Origin: Bactrocera neohumeralis
Taxonomy: Eukaryota; Arthropoda; Insecta; Diptera; Tephritidae
Assembly: GCF_024586455.1 (NCBI RefSeq)
Contig: NC_065919.1
Span: 33,828,839-33,892,838, forward strand
Reading direction: 5' to 3'
DNA: 64,000 nucleotides
Positions 45,726 through 56,163 of this stretch are shown piece after piece; positions within the stretch are counted from its first letter, which is position 1; every line of letters begins with the position of its first letter. The notes below the pieces were generated by a model. It had not been told where the DNA came from, did no database searches, and saw nothing but the letters and a program-made list of their open reading frames with translations. The translations under genes and the position numbers were made by a program.

Positions 45726-46798
45726 CAGTGACTCAAACGCATAATTGCACACTAAGTATAAGATTATTCAAAAGCCAATATTTCTCTTCAATGAGAAAAT
45801 TTCCAAAAAGTTTTGATGCAGAATTGTAGATTATGAAAAGACCTTTTAAAAATGTATAATACTTATGTTCTTTTACCAAAAAACTTTTTTGCAAATTAAA
45901 AAAGAAACCAAAGCCAACAAAATTCCCGTCAAACGTATAATTGGACGAATAGTGTAGACGCCGAGTTATTGTTGAAAACGGTTTTTTGGATCCGTTATTT
46001 TTTCTGCTGAGTGAGTTCATGTTAATTCCAAGGCCAAGGAAAGAAATTAAATGACTATGATGAGCGTTGGATTGTGAGAGAAATAAAAACAAAACCATTT
46101 ACAACGGCGAATGAATTAAAAAATGTGGTCAGCAAGAATTTCAAAAAATAGGTTTGTGCCGAGACCATTCGTAACGTGTTAAGGAAGAATAATATCAATG
46201 GGCGAATAGCCAAAAAAAAACGGGTGAAATTTTGTAAGGAGTATTTGTTAAAAGATTCTCACTTTTGGAACAAGGTAATTTTGCAAAAACTTGTTAAACT
46301 TGATTATTTTTTATCTTATCACTTATTTGCTTTCTATCAGGACAACGATCCAAAGCATACTTCACACGTAGCGAAAATGTGGCTCATTCACAATTGTCCA
46401 ACACTGTTACAAACACCTGCACAGTCGCCAGATCTTAACATTATTGAGCATGTTTGGGAAGAACTTGCCCATAAGCTCTATCAATCCACTTTCAACTCAA
46501 TAGAGCAGTTGAAGCAGGGAATCAAAAGTGAGTGGAACAGCATAACTCCAGAATTTTGCTCAAATCTGGTGTATTAAAACTTTTATATTATATATGAATG
46601 CCCAATTATACGTTTGACAAGAATTTTGTTGATTTTCAATTCTTTTTTGATTAGAAAAAAGTTTTTTAATAAAAGACCATAAGTATTACACATTTTGAAA
46701 GGACTTTTCATAATCTACAATTCTGCATCAAAACTTTTTTGAAATTTTCTCATTGAAGAGAAATATACTTATTGTCCAATTATGCGTTTGAGTCACTG
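45726..46798 (+). mobile_element. Tc1-like element with ~230-bp inverted repeats, at the palindrome centre
   Basis: Ends CAGTGACTCAAACGCATAAT, mirrored at 46798, flanked by TA (45724-45725, 46799-46800). Inverted repeats run to about 45956 and 46575. The interior keeps a 5'-deleted transposase. The site is the exact dyad axis of the surrounding foldback palindrome. Confidence 0.85.
46176..46577 (+). pseudogene. Tc1-like transposase with internal deletion
   Basis: 133-codon open frame: GRIAKKKRVKFCKEYLLKDS, then a jump over the first catalytic block to AFYQDNDPKHTS (second Asp) and LQTPAQSPDLNIIEHVWEEL (third acidic block, Glu). The tail IEQLKQGIKSEWNSITPEF is typical. The first catalytic Asp region is deleted, so the product is inactive. 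Weak upstream matches (RETIRNVLRKN-like) lie just before the ATG. Confidence 0.8.
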
Positions 46799-47763
46799 TA
46801 CATTAAATTTGTATTTATTGTATATTGTAATTAAAATACACTTTAACTTTTAACAATGATGTATTTATATATATTATAAATTTTATATACTTTAAATTTG
46901 TATCCTGGATACTGGCATAAACGCGGAATTCAAATGAAATGAATATGGAAAATATCACAAAACGGGAAAAAAGAAACGGTACATTCTTTAGTTGTAACAA
47001 TACCCGTTACAAAATTGTAGTTTAAAGAGTATCCTATTTAACACAACTTTTAGATTTCCTTTGTGCATTGGCAGCCTTCGGCCGTGCTTAAAAAAACTCT
47101 GGCCGAACCCACACCAGGGTAAACATTAGTCCATTCGCGTCCCACTTCTTTCTGCATTGGCGGCCTTCGGCCGTGCTTAAAAAAATAACCCTGGCCGATC
47201 CAACACCGGGGTGTGTCAGGTTTTTTTAAGTAAAACTCCTTTTTGCGTTAGCGGCCTTCGGCCGCGTTTCAAAAAAAATATCCCTGGCCGATCCAACACC
47301 GGGGTGTGTCAGGTTCTTTTTGAGTAAAACTCCTTTTAGGCGTCGGCGGTCTGCCCGATCAAAAATCATGATATATTAAGAAAAGGAGCAATGATTTATG
47401 TATTTGGGGTACAATCCTATTTTTTATTCATTTTTATTTGTTTGATAAATGTGTAATTATGGCAACACTTATTATCTGTCAATATGGAATACTTTTGTTA
47501 TTGTGCATGTAATGAAATTTTTGTAAAATATAAAATGCTTATTGTAAGCCAATAACTAAATAATTACTTGAAATAAATATGTAGAAAAAATGTAGTGAAA
47601 TGTAAGTGCATAAACAGTGCATAATATAAAATAAATTACTAAAAATCGAGAAATTGAAAGATAAAATTTGCAAAATTATCAACTTTAAATGCATAAACTA
47701 TAAGTTTGCGGCGGCAATAATTACACATATATATATGTATATTCTTAATCTGGAGCATCAGCT

Positions 47764-47988
47764 CTATCCAACCATAGCACTTTTAACCCTGAAATCGTGG
47801 GATATATAAACTTGTATACCCTGAAACCCTTTTTTTAGATATTGGGTTATAGGATGTACAATTTTTGCATAATACTTAATAAATTTCCTATAAAATCCTG
47901 TTTTTCCTAAAAATGATTTTATTCTTTTTGTGGTATTAGGTATCTTTAGGTTTTGTATGATTTTAGCTTTGGCTGGATTCGGAGTCAT
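47764..47988 (-). pseudogene. Gypsy-type pol fragment (end of RT, start of RNase H)
   Basis: Reads TPNPAKAKIIQNLKIP, TTKRIKSFLGKTGFYRKFIK, YAKIVHPITQYLKKG, the hallmark sequence joining RT and RNase H in gypsy elements. It is cut on its 3' side by the palindrome at 47811 and on its 5' side by the LINE and env fragment at 47990-50820. It continues from the pol piece at 50821-51385. Confidence 0.8.
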
Positions 47989-47989
47989 G

Positions 47990-48053
47990 TGTAGAAGTGG
48001 AGAATGGAGTCATGTGTAGAAGTTCACGCAAGTGAGGAAAGTTCTCTGATCGC
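47990..48053 (+). repeat. Inverted duplicate of the env 5' segment
   Basis: gtcatgtgtagaagttcacg, caagtgaggaaagttctctg and atcgc repeat, on the opposite strand, the text at 41530-41582 in the env remnant. A 17-bp piece (ggagtcatgtgtagaag) is present twice here. Confidence 0.7.
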
Positions 48054-48315
48054 CATTCACTTGGAAGTGGCCAGAAACGATTCTTTTACATATGACTCAA
48101 GCAGCTCACGACTTTCGGTCTTTGACCAAGTAGCCTAAGAACATCCGTTTGAAGGTGAGCTAAAGTGGGAAGGCGAAATATCCCCTACATAGGGTTGTGC
48201 GCTAGGTTTGGGATCCGCCACGTGAAAAAAACACCCCGAATGAAAGGAAGCAACAGCCTCGGATGAGAGACCTCCTTTTGATGACGACCATGGCAAACGA
48301 AATAAGGACTACGAT

Positions 48316-49014
48316 TTGAGGGCATGCACCTGGAATGTCCGGTCCCTTAATTGGGAAGGTGCCGCTGCCCAGCTGGTTGATGTCATCGTGAAAATAAAGG
48401 CTGACATCACCGCCGTCCAAGAAATGCGATGGACGGGACGAGGAGAGAGACGAGTAGGTCTTTGTGGCATTTACTACAGTGGCCATATAAAGGAGCGCAA
48501 GTTTGGTGTTGGATTCGTGGTGGGAGAGAGACTCCGTCGCCGAGGACTATCATTCACTCCGGTGAATGTACGTCTAGCCACAATCCGCATCAAAGCGAGG
48601 TTCTTCAACATATCGCTGATTTACGCCTACGCCGCGACGGAAGAGAAGGAAGATGAAACATCCCCAAATGGGTTGAGGCTGATCGACTTCGCCGGGGCCC
48701 GAAATATGGTTATCTGTAGTACTAGATTCCAGCACAAGAAAACACATCAAGCTACCTGGCTGTCTCCGGACCGAAAAGCCACCAACCAAATCGATCGTGT
48801 TGTGATAGACGGAAGACACGTCTCAAGTGTTCTAGACGTGCGTACGATCCGAGGTCCTAACATCGACTCGGACCACTCTCTTGTTGCAGCCAAGATTCGC
48901 ACCTGCCTCTGTGCAGCAAAAAACGCACGCCAACAAACACAAGGAAGGTTCGACGTCGAGAAACTGCAATCACAACAGACAGCCGAACGATTTTCTACTC
49001 GTCTTGCACTCTGA
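48316..49014 (+). pseudogene. RTE-type LINE endonuclease, central part deleted
   Basis: Starts MRACTWNVRSLNWEGAAAQL, has the catalytic-Glu block AVQEMRWTGRGER, GIYYSGH and SLIYAYAATEE, then jumps to ETSPNGLRLIDFAGARNMVI. The GDFNARVG-type block that normally lies between them is gone. It ends with TNQIDRVVIDGRH and NIDSDHSLVAAKI. An active site without that Asp/Asn pair should not work. Confidence 0.8.
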
Positions 49015-50792
49015 GAGCACTCGTCAACAACTCGGCATAAGGGAACTGTGGGACGGCATTTCAAACTCCTTACGTACAGCTGCAACCGAAACCATTGGTT
49101 TTCGGAAAATGCAAAAGAACAGCTGGTACGACGAGGAGTGCCGTGTCACAGCGGAGAGAAAACAGACTGCCTACCTCGCAACGTTACGATCGACCACAAC
49201 ACGTGCGAGATGGGATAGATACCTAGAGTTGAAGAGGGAAGCGAGACGCATTTGTAGACAGAAAAAGAAAGAGGCCGAAATGCGTGAGTACGAAGAGCTT
49301 GATAAGCTGGCCAACAGGGGTAATGTTCGAAAATTCTACGAAAAAATGCGACGGTTTACAGAAGGTTTCAAGACCGGAGCATACTCTTGTAGAACCCCCA
49401 AAGGTGATCTAGTCACCGATGCTCAGAGCATACTCAAATTATGGAGGGAACACTTCTCCAGCCTGCTGAATGGCGGTGAACGCACAACGCCAGGAGAAGG
49501 CGAACCCGATTCCCCAATCGATGACGATGCCCGACCATGCAGAAGTTCGAATAGCAATTACCCGCCTGAAAAACAACAAAGCGGCGGGAGCAGATCCATC
49601 AAAAAGGTGACCACACAATCTCCGCCAACTACCGTGGGATTAGCCTCCTCAACATCGCATATAAGGTTCTATCGAGCGTATTGTGTGAAAGATTAAAGCC
49701 CACCGTCAACAAACTGATTGGACCTTATCAGTGTGGCTTCAGACCTGGAAAATCAACAACCGACCAGATATTCACCATGCGCCAAATCTTGGAAAAGACC
49801 CGTGAAAAGAGAATCGACACACACCACCTCTTCGTCGATTTCAAAGCTGCTTTCGACAGCACGAAAAGGAGCTGCCTTTATGCCGCGATGTCTGAATTTG
49901 GTATCCCCGCAAAACTAATACGGCTGTGTAAACTGACGGTGAGCAACACCAAAAGCTCCATTAGGATCGGGAAGGATCTCTCCGAGCCGTTCGATACCAA
50001 ACGAGGTTTCATACAAGGCGACTCCCTATCGTGCGACTTCTTCAACTTGCTTCTGGAGAAAATAATTCGAGCTGCAGAACTAAATAGAGAAGGTGCCATC
50101 TTCTATAAGAGTGTACAGCTGCCTCAGCCGGCCTCAACACCCGCGCCGTTAGTTCTGCTTGCTCCAGACTGCACAAGGAAGCAATGCAAATGGGTCTGGC
50201 AGTGAACGAGGGCAAAACGAAGTATATCCTGTCATCAAACAAACAGTCGTCGCAGTCGCGACTTGGCTCTCACGTCACTGTTGACAGTCATAACTTTGAA
50301 GTCGTAGATAATTTCGTCTATCTTGGAACCAGCGTAAACACCACCAACAATGTCAGCCTAGAAATCCAACGCAGGATAACTCTTGCCAACAGGTGCTACT
50401 TCGGACTGAGTAGGCAATTGAGAAGCAAAGTTCTCTCTCGATGAACAAAAACCAGGATTTATGGTCCTTTGCGCGTTGGTCACGGCGAATATCGCATTCG
50501 ATGTAACGATGAGCTGTACGAGATATACGACGACATTGACATAGTTCAGCGAATTAAAAGGCAGCGGCTACGCTGGCTAGGTCATGTTGTCCGGATGGAC
50601 GAAAACTCTCCAGCTCTGAAAGTATTCGACGCAGTACCCGCCGGGGGAAGCAGAGGAAGAGGAAGACCTCCACTCCGTTGGAAGGACCAAGTGGAGAAGA
50701 ACCTGGCTTCGCTTGGAATATCCAATTGGCACCACGTAGCGAAAAGCAGAAACGACTGCCGCGCTGTTGTTAACTCGGCTATAATCGCGTAA
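48981..50792 (+). pseudogene. RTE-type LINE reverse transcriptase region, frameshifted
   Basis: Pieces lie in several frames. QLGIRELWDGISNSLRTAA and WYDEECR form the linker. At 49681-50205 are CGFRPGKSTTDQIFTMRQI, THHLFVDFKAAFDS, FGIPAKLIRLCKLTV and KRGFIQGDSLSCDFFNLLLE. Then comes a junction near 50120 where the catalytic YADD should be but is absent. At 50184-50444 are GLAVNEGKTKYILSS and DNFVYLGTSV, and at 50469-50792 are RQRLRWLGHVVRM and GRGRPPLRWKDQV. The copy is inactive. Confidence 0.8.
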
Positions 50793-50820
50793 GCGGTGTC
50801 TACGCCAATAAAGAAGAAGG

Positions 50821-51385
50821 ATTTGCTTAATTCCTTCTATTGTTAAAATGTGGATCAAAAATTGAGTTTCTGTCTTGAGAAATTCACATTTGTCCACTTG
50901 AATTTTTGTCCACTTGAATTTATCGAATAAATTCGTAATGCCCAAATGGTGTTGAGAAGGCGGTTTTTCTTCTATCTTCCTCTGTAACTGAGATTTGGGG
51001 AAAAGCTTTGGCTAAATCCAGGGTGGTGAAGTACTGTGATCTACCTAGTTTGTCTAGGATTGAATTTTAGTTTGGAATTGGAATTCATTGTCATACAGTA
51101 GTCGATGACAGTTCTATATTTTTTTTTCCCGGAATTGTCTGCTTTTTTCTCTACAATCCATGAGGGACTATTGTAGGGTGAATTGCTTTCGTTAATTATT
51201 TTCTGTTGTAGCATTTTTTCAATTTGGCATTTTATCTCCTCTTAATAAATTTGAGGATATCTATAAATTTTGGAGTATAAAGGCTTGCAATTTGTGGTTA
51301 TAATTTCATGCTGTACCTCATTGGTGCATGATAGTTTATCTCCTTCTTTAAAGAAAAGGTCTTCGAAGTCATTGAGCAGCCTTAA
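50821..51385 (-). pseudogene. Gypsy-type pol fragment (RT N-terminal half)
   Basis: Minus-strand text with several breaks: LLNDFEDLFFKEGDKLS, NEVQHEIITTNCKPLYSKIY, ESNSPYNSPSWIVEKK and KKYRTVIDYC, then IQVDKCEFLKTETQFLIHI and LTIEGIK, which leads into TPNPAKAK at 47988 once the inserted DNA is removed. The RT region with the YxDD motif is lost. Confidence 0.75.
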
Positions 51386-52154
51386 CCCTGGTCGAGACCA
51401 ACGGTCTGACACAGTTAGTCGAGACCAGTGGTGTTTGGCTAGGCCAAGTGCTGTTTACATACTACATTTGTATGGAAATACGTGTTGTATTTACGCTAAT
51501 ATATGTACAATATAGATACATTTTTGAAATTTCTTACCTCACAGAGAAAAATATGGCTAATAAAAATAAAAAGATTGTCTCTATGATCAGTTGCAGGGAC
51601 CAAGAAGAGGGCAGAAGTCAAAGACGAAGATATTTTCATAGAGATTTCTTCTTATTTATATGTGGGAAATCTTCTTATTTTTATTTAAAAGTTTATCTGC
51701 TTAAAATAATGAGAAAACTTCTTGTTCGATAAATTCTGTCTAAATGTAGGAGAAGGCGGTGAGAAGAGAAGGGAAGCGTACCGTTGCAAGTTCCATTGAT
51801 TTCTTTTAACATCTTTTTTTCCATACTCTTGAATTCAAAAAGTAACTGAAGTGTATGAAAGAAAATAGAAAACAAAAACGAAATGTAAATCACTATAAGC
51901 AACAATAACATAATGATATGTGTTGAGCACGCAACCATAACATACATTATACGCGTCGAAGTGCACGGGATGTAGCCTTACGTATATTAGTTTAAAAAAA
52001 CAGCAAATGCACAAACAAAAACAAACTATTCACAAGCATAAGCATTTCAATGTCGCCAATCATAACTGTATTTCTATCGGCTCGTGTTTTTGCATGCTTA
52101 AGATGATGCAATAATTATTGGGCATCAGTCAGTATTAACGTGAGTGTGGCCCGA
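51386..52154. other. Stretch without recognised genes
   Basis: Short frames only. 51385-51450 holds cctggtcgagaccaacgg and tagtcgagaccagtgg repeats. I cannot identify any feature with confidence. Confidence 0.5.
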
Positions 52155-52158
52155 CGCG

Positions 52159-52571
52159 AGTTAATTTTTACATAAGTAAAAATGAGTCAAAAGAATATAT
52201 TTTGAGCTGCACCGAAATGTGTACTCTTTATTTATACTCTTAAGACTAACTTATTACATGGTTCTTACTTCTATTTATACTAACTAATATGTTTACTTAT
52301 TACTAGTTGATAGTTTGTTAAGATACAGATTATATTATTTGTTTAGGTTTGTTTATATATATATTGCTTGCTTAGATACAATTGCTTTGTTCTAAGATAA
52401 GGTTGTGGTATTCAAACTCAATGTTGTTTTGATACTTGTTTGTTTAGGATTATTTGTTGTAGTGACAGTGCACTTCAATTGTTCTAACTCAAGGTTGTTT
52501 CTGCATTCTGTTTACTGAAACAAAAGGTTGTTTGATGTTTGTTACTATTATAAGGAATACATTCCTTAACT
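52159..52571 (-). repeat. 3' LTR of the short LTR element
   Basis: Longer than its partner by about 90 bp. The extra part is around 52395-52490 (aggttgtggtattcaaactc ... gacagtgcacttcaattg). Confidence 0.8.
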
Positions 52572-52947
52572 CTCCCCTCTGTTAAAATGAAATGTCCTCA
52601 TTTCAAAACATCTAGGCTTGATGTCGGCTTATAATAATTAATTATTTTATGTGTTTGATTAATTTTTTGAGTTTACCTTTTTATATTATATTATATAGTA
52701 AATAATTATTTTTGCATGTTTCTTATAATGCTTTCCTTTCTCTTATAATTTAGTGTTTAATTAGTTTAATAATTTTCTAAAATATAACAACCATTTTCCT
52801 TTTTGGGTTGCCTTGTTTTCGGTGCCTTTTTTTTGGAATTATTGGCTGTGTTTGTGAAAATTTTCACTTTTCGTATATGTGTGAAAAATTTTTTATGTTT
52901 ATAATTAATATCTTTCTATATTATATACTTAATTATTTTTTCGTGTT

Positions 52948-53172
52948 TCAAATGATGTCTTCTTTTAGTTCGTTTTGAATTAGCGTTAATTTTCCAGAAC
53001 TCAACAACCATTTTCCTTTTTGGCTTGCCTTGTTTTCGGTGCCTTTTTTGGGTAATTGGTGTTGCTTATGGAAATTTTCACTTTTCGATTGAGGATAAAT
53101 TTGTATAAATTCCTCTTGTTGCTTGTTTATAATTACCATCAATGCAGTTACTTGTGCTTGGAGTTGGACCAT
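52948..53172 (-). pseudogene. Gag-like leftover of the short LTR element
   Basis: 75-codon frame beginning MVQLQAQVTALMVIINKQQEE, a coiled-coil-like gag start, followed by a basic Lys/Gln-rich stretch. No zinc knuckle or protease. Confidence 0.4.
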
Positions 53173-53600
53173 CTTTGCTTCTTCCTAACTGATAATTAAC
53201 TGTCCAATGTTTCAGGATTTTTCAGGACTCAACGTTATCCGCTTTTTCAGAGTCTATTGCGAATCTTGGTGAAAGTATTATCCATTATTTCAGGGCCTAT
53301 ACTTTTTTACCTTGTTCCACTTTTTCAGGAATTGTCGCTGTCCGCTCTTCCAGGGCCTGTTGTGAATCTTGCTGAATTCGCTGCTGTCCGTTTTTTCGGG
53401 ATCTGCTTTTGATTCGTTCTGGAAGTATTGTCCGCTGTTACAGGACTTCTACTTATATCCATTGCCATTTGTTTCTGCACTTTTTTCAGGCATTTAGTGC
53501 TGGAAGTCCCACTTCCTGTGGAATTTTTTGATTTATTCCTTTCGGAATAAAATCTGGCTTTTTGTATAGCAAATAAATTTGCTATCCCGGTTGAGCCCCC

Positions 53601-53924
53601 AGTTAATTTTTACATATGGTAAAAATGAGTCAAAAGAATATATTTTGAGCTGCATCGGAATGTGTACTCTTTATTTATACTCTTAAGACTCACTTATTAC
53701 ATGGTTCTTACTTCTATTTATACTAACTAATATGTTTACTTATTACTAGTTGATAGTTTGTTAAGATACAGATTATATTATTTGTTTAGGTTTGTTTATA
53801 TATATATTGCTTGCTTAGATACAATTGCTTTGTTCTAACTCAAGGTTGTTTCTGCATTCTGTTTACTGAAACAAAAAGGTTGTTTTGATGTTTGTTACTA
53901 TTATAAGGAATACATTCCTTAACT
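53601..53924 (-). repeat. 5' LTR of the short LTR element
   Basis: Nearly identical to 52159-52571 apart from the internal deletion. It ends 35 bp before the ATG of the next gene. Confidence 0.8.
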
Positions 53925-53959
53925 CGCGTGTCTTATAAAAATTGTGACAAGTTTGAAAA

Positions 53960-56163
53960 ATGGATATATTCAGTTTGGATGAAAACAGTAACCCTCCTTG
54001 CACATTAGATGCAATTGAAACGCTGCCCATTTTTAAATCATGGGAGTTAAATGATGATATTTGCTCCATTCTTATGGACTACGGAGTGACATCAACGATA
54101 ATTTTAACAAAAATGGATTGGGAAGATATCGACTGTTTATTTGAAAAGCTTCCAACAAAATTTTTTGGCGAATGCATCAAGTTTAAAGCGGGATTAAGAG
54201 AATGGGGGAAGAACATGGTAAGTGTAGCATAATTTAATAACTTCTTTGATGCACATTTATGCAAGCATTTTTAGAATATACCGCTTATACGTGATGCAAG
54301 CACCTTATCTGCGAGTAGTCGAATTTTGGAGTGGTTAGAGAAAATTTCTGACGACTTAAATGCAGCTAAAAGTTCAAGAGATTCTTCACCAGTACTCCAG
54401 CCAACGTATGATAACTGCATGGACAGTCGCAGCTTAACCGACCTTTTAAAAGGTACGGTTAAAGGGCAGCTTGTGCTTCACTTTCAGCAGAAAAATGGTT
54501 TCTTGCCAAGCAGCAGAATACATTGTGTCACTGCGTAATAGAGAATTATATAGGAAGGCGACATATGGAGAAATGCAAAAGTGGGCCAACATCATCTGCG
54601 ATGTATTCCCCAAAGAGAATCCGGTATGTATATCCATACGTGTATGTAATCATTTCATGTTTCAAAATGAAAAAAATCAGTTCTGCTTACTATTTTAATT
54701 ATTTTTGGGAAATCATTTGACACACTTAAAACGTTGTGCAAAACATAAGCAACCAAATTAGGAGTTTAGTATGAACATTACTATTACTATTACTATTAAA
54801 AATTAATAAATAAAAATAGGGCCAAACCAAAATAAAACTAATTTTGTTGCATATGTTTTGCGCAATACTATTGATTTATTTAATTGTAACATGTTCTATT
54901 TTTTAATGCAACTATTTAATATTTAGGAAACATATTTTCTAGCAAGAAAATATGGTAAGAAAAATCCTACGGGAAAGCTATTTTCACGCTGGACGAATGC
55001 TGACAAAACCAATTATAAAAAGTTTTCAACCGATCGTACAACTACCGCTTCGCCAGCAGCTTTATCCAGCGGTATAAACAAATAGATTGTTTACTCTCAC
55101 AAGATATACTTATTTCTGAATATTTAGATAAGTATTACGAAAAGAAATGCTGGCTGCAGAATAATTGCACACCATGGGAACAGGTTATTGATTACTGGAA
55201 GGAGACATCTGGTCAAAGAATTATAGATATCTATAACGCCAGTTCTTTAAGCTGCATTTTTAGTGAATGGCCGCGCTATAAGGACTTTCGTGGATATGAA
55301 CTTGTGAGTTCTTATATTCAATGCTTTTTTCAAATAATTCAATAACTTATTTTCCATAGGTAGAAATAGGCTTTGAGACTCTTTACCCCGGGAAAGGAAA
55401 TATGTTATTTTTGAAATTGGAGAAGTTTTATAAAGAAATCCTCAAAATTTTTGATAGAGATATAAAAGACCGTGTTTCAAGGGAACTATTCTTAAAGTAT
55501 TTGCACATTGACAACATCTCAAATGGTAAAGTGGTTTATCAAATGAAATTGCGGTATTCAGGATTTCGTGCTATATAATATGCAAACGACCATATTACTA
55601 TGGCAGTGCAATCACAAATTACATATAGATATGTATGTATGTATGTATATGTACAACAATAAATTTTATATTGCGCTGTCGTGGTGATTTGGAAATGCAA
55701 TGATACCGGATCGTATGCACGAAATCCTGAATATCACTTTTAAAATAATAAAATTTTTATTTACACAGTTTTTTTACAGAATGTAAATATTGTATAAGTA
55801 CAATTCTTCTACATGCTTTGCTACAGCCTTTGAGGCTTAATAAGGACAAAAAACCAACAATAGCTGATGCCCAAGCAGATTTCGTAACACTCGTTGCAAC
55901 ACGTAATGATATTCAACCCACAATAATTGAATTGAAGAACCAGTTTGCGGTAAGAAAGGGGAAACTACAGCCGAGAATTATCGTCGTTGGATCAGATTGG
56001 TCATCCATTTCAGAGTTTTATGTTTTTTGCGATGGTCTGCAATGGAAATGTACTACGTATATGAAGTGCGTTGACTGCATTATTAAACTATCGTACGTTT
56101 ATAAGATAGAGTATTCACAAAGAAGCAAGCAAGTATGGGCATTTTTAGAACAATATTTTTATT
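53960..56163 (+). pseudogene. Multi-exon gene of unknown function, possibly transposon-derived
   Basis: Exons 53960-54217, 54275-54623, 54927-55071, 55128-55303, 55360-55525 and 55780 onward all splice at GT..AG sites and join in phase. The product starts with a SAM-like helical domain (MDIFSLDE ... MDYGVTSTIILTKMDWEDID). It continues through DLLKGTVKGQLVLHF, YGEMQKWANIICDVFPKENP, FLARKYGKKNPTGKLFSRW, SLSCIFSEWPRYKDFRGYEL, HALLQPLRLNKDKKPTIADA and VYKIEYSQRSKQVWAFLEQY. Exon 2 has one frameshift near 54500 (KNGFLPS, then AEYIVSLRNRELY), so this copy is probably not intact. Relatives without assigned function occur in fish and arthropods next to tnp2-like transposases (from memory). I assign no function. 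Confidence 0.65.

Larger units (their letters stand above)
41794..47811. mobile_element. Foldback palindrome (~2.05 kb) interrupted by a Helitron and a Tc1-like element
   Basis: The left arm is 41794-42753 plus 45658-45725. The right arm is 46799-47811. Arms start CCCACGATTTCAGGGTTAAA and stay alignable over about 1 kb to a dyad centre AATTTAATG-TA-CATTAAATT. Each arm carries GC hairpin modules (42250-42445; 47085-47350) like those in elements A-C: CCAGGGTTATTTTTT and GCGGCCGAAGGCCGC. The right arm has one module more than the left. No transposase of its own. No target duplication seen at the outer ends. Confidence 0.85.
48054..50820 (+). mobile_element. RTE-type LINE, dead copy inserted in gypsy pol
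   Basis: A 5' leader with gatgacgaccatggcaaac is followed by endonuclease, RT and a 3' end ccaataaagaagaagg. It resembles the abundant RTE-like elements of tephritids that are often annotated as craniofacial-development-protein-like genes (from memory). Two catalytic segments are missing (see ORFs). Gypsy pol sequence is continuous on either side. Confidence 0.8.
52159..53924 (-). mobile_element. Short LTR retroelement with paired LTRs and 4-bp target duplication
   Basis: Left LTR 52159-52571 (413 bp) and right LTR 53601-53924 (324 bp). Both begin AGTTAATTTTTACATA/T and end CATTCCTTAACT on the plus strand. The duplication CGCG lies at 52155-52158 and 53925-53928. Next to the right LTR, on the minus strand, GGGGGCTCAACCGGGATAGC is the likely primer-binding region, so the element reads leftwards. 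The ~1-kb interior lacks pol, so it is non-autonomous. A ~100-bp segment of the interior is repeated (52779-52880 and 52993-53095). Confidence 0.85.

Noticed and set aside
45733..46098. 121-codon minus-strand ORF inside the Tc1-like element
   Set aside because: Mostly antisense of the terminal inverted repeat; no recognisable domain.
48316..50792. Host gene resembling craniofacial development protein
   Set aside because: Such annotations usually arise from RTE-type LINEs. The endonuclease plus RT layout and frameshifts fit a LINE.
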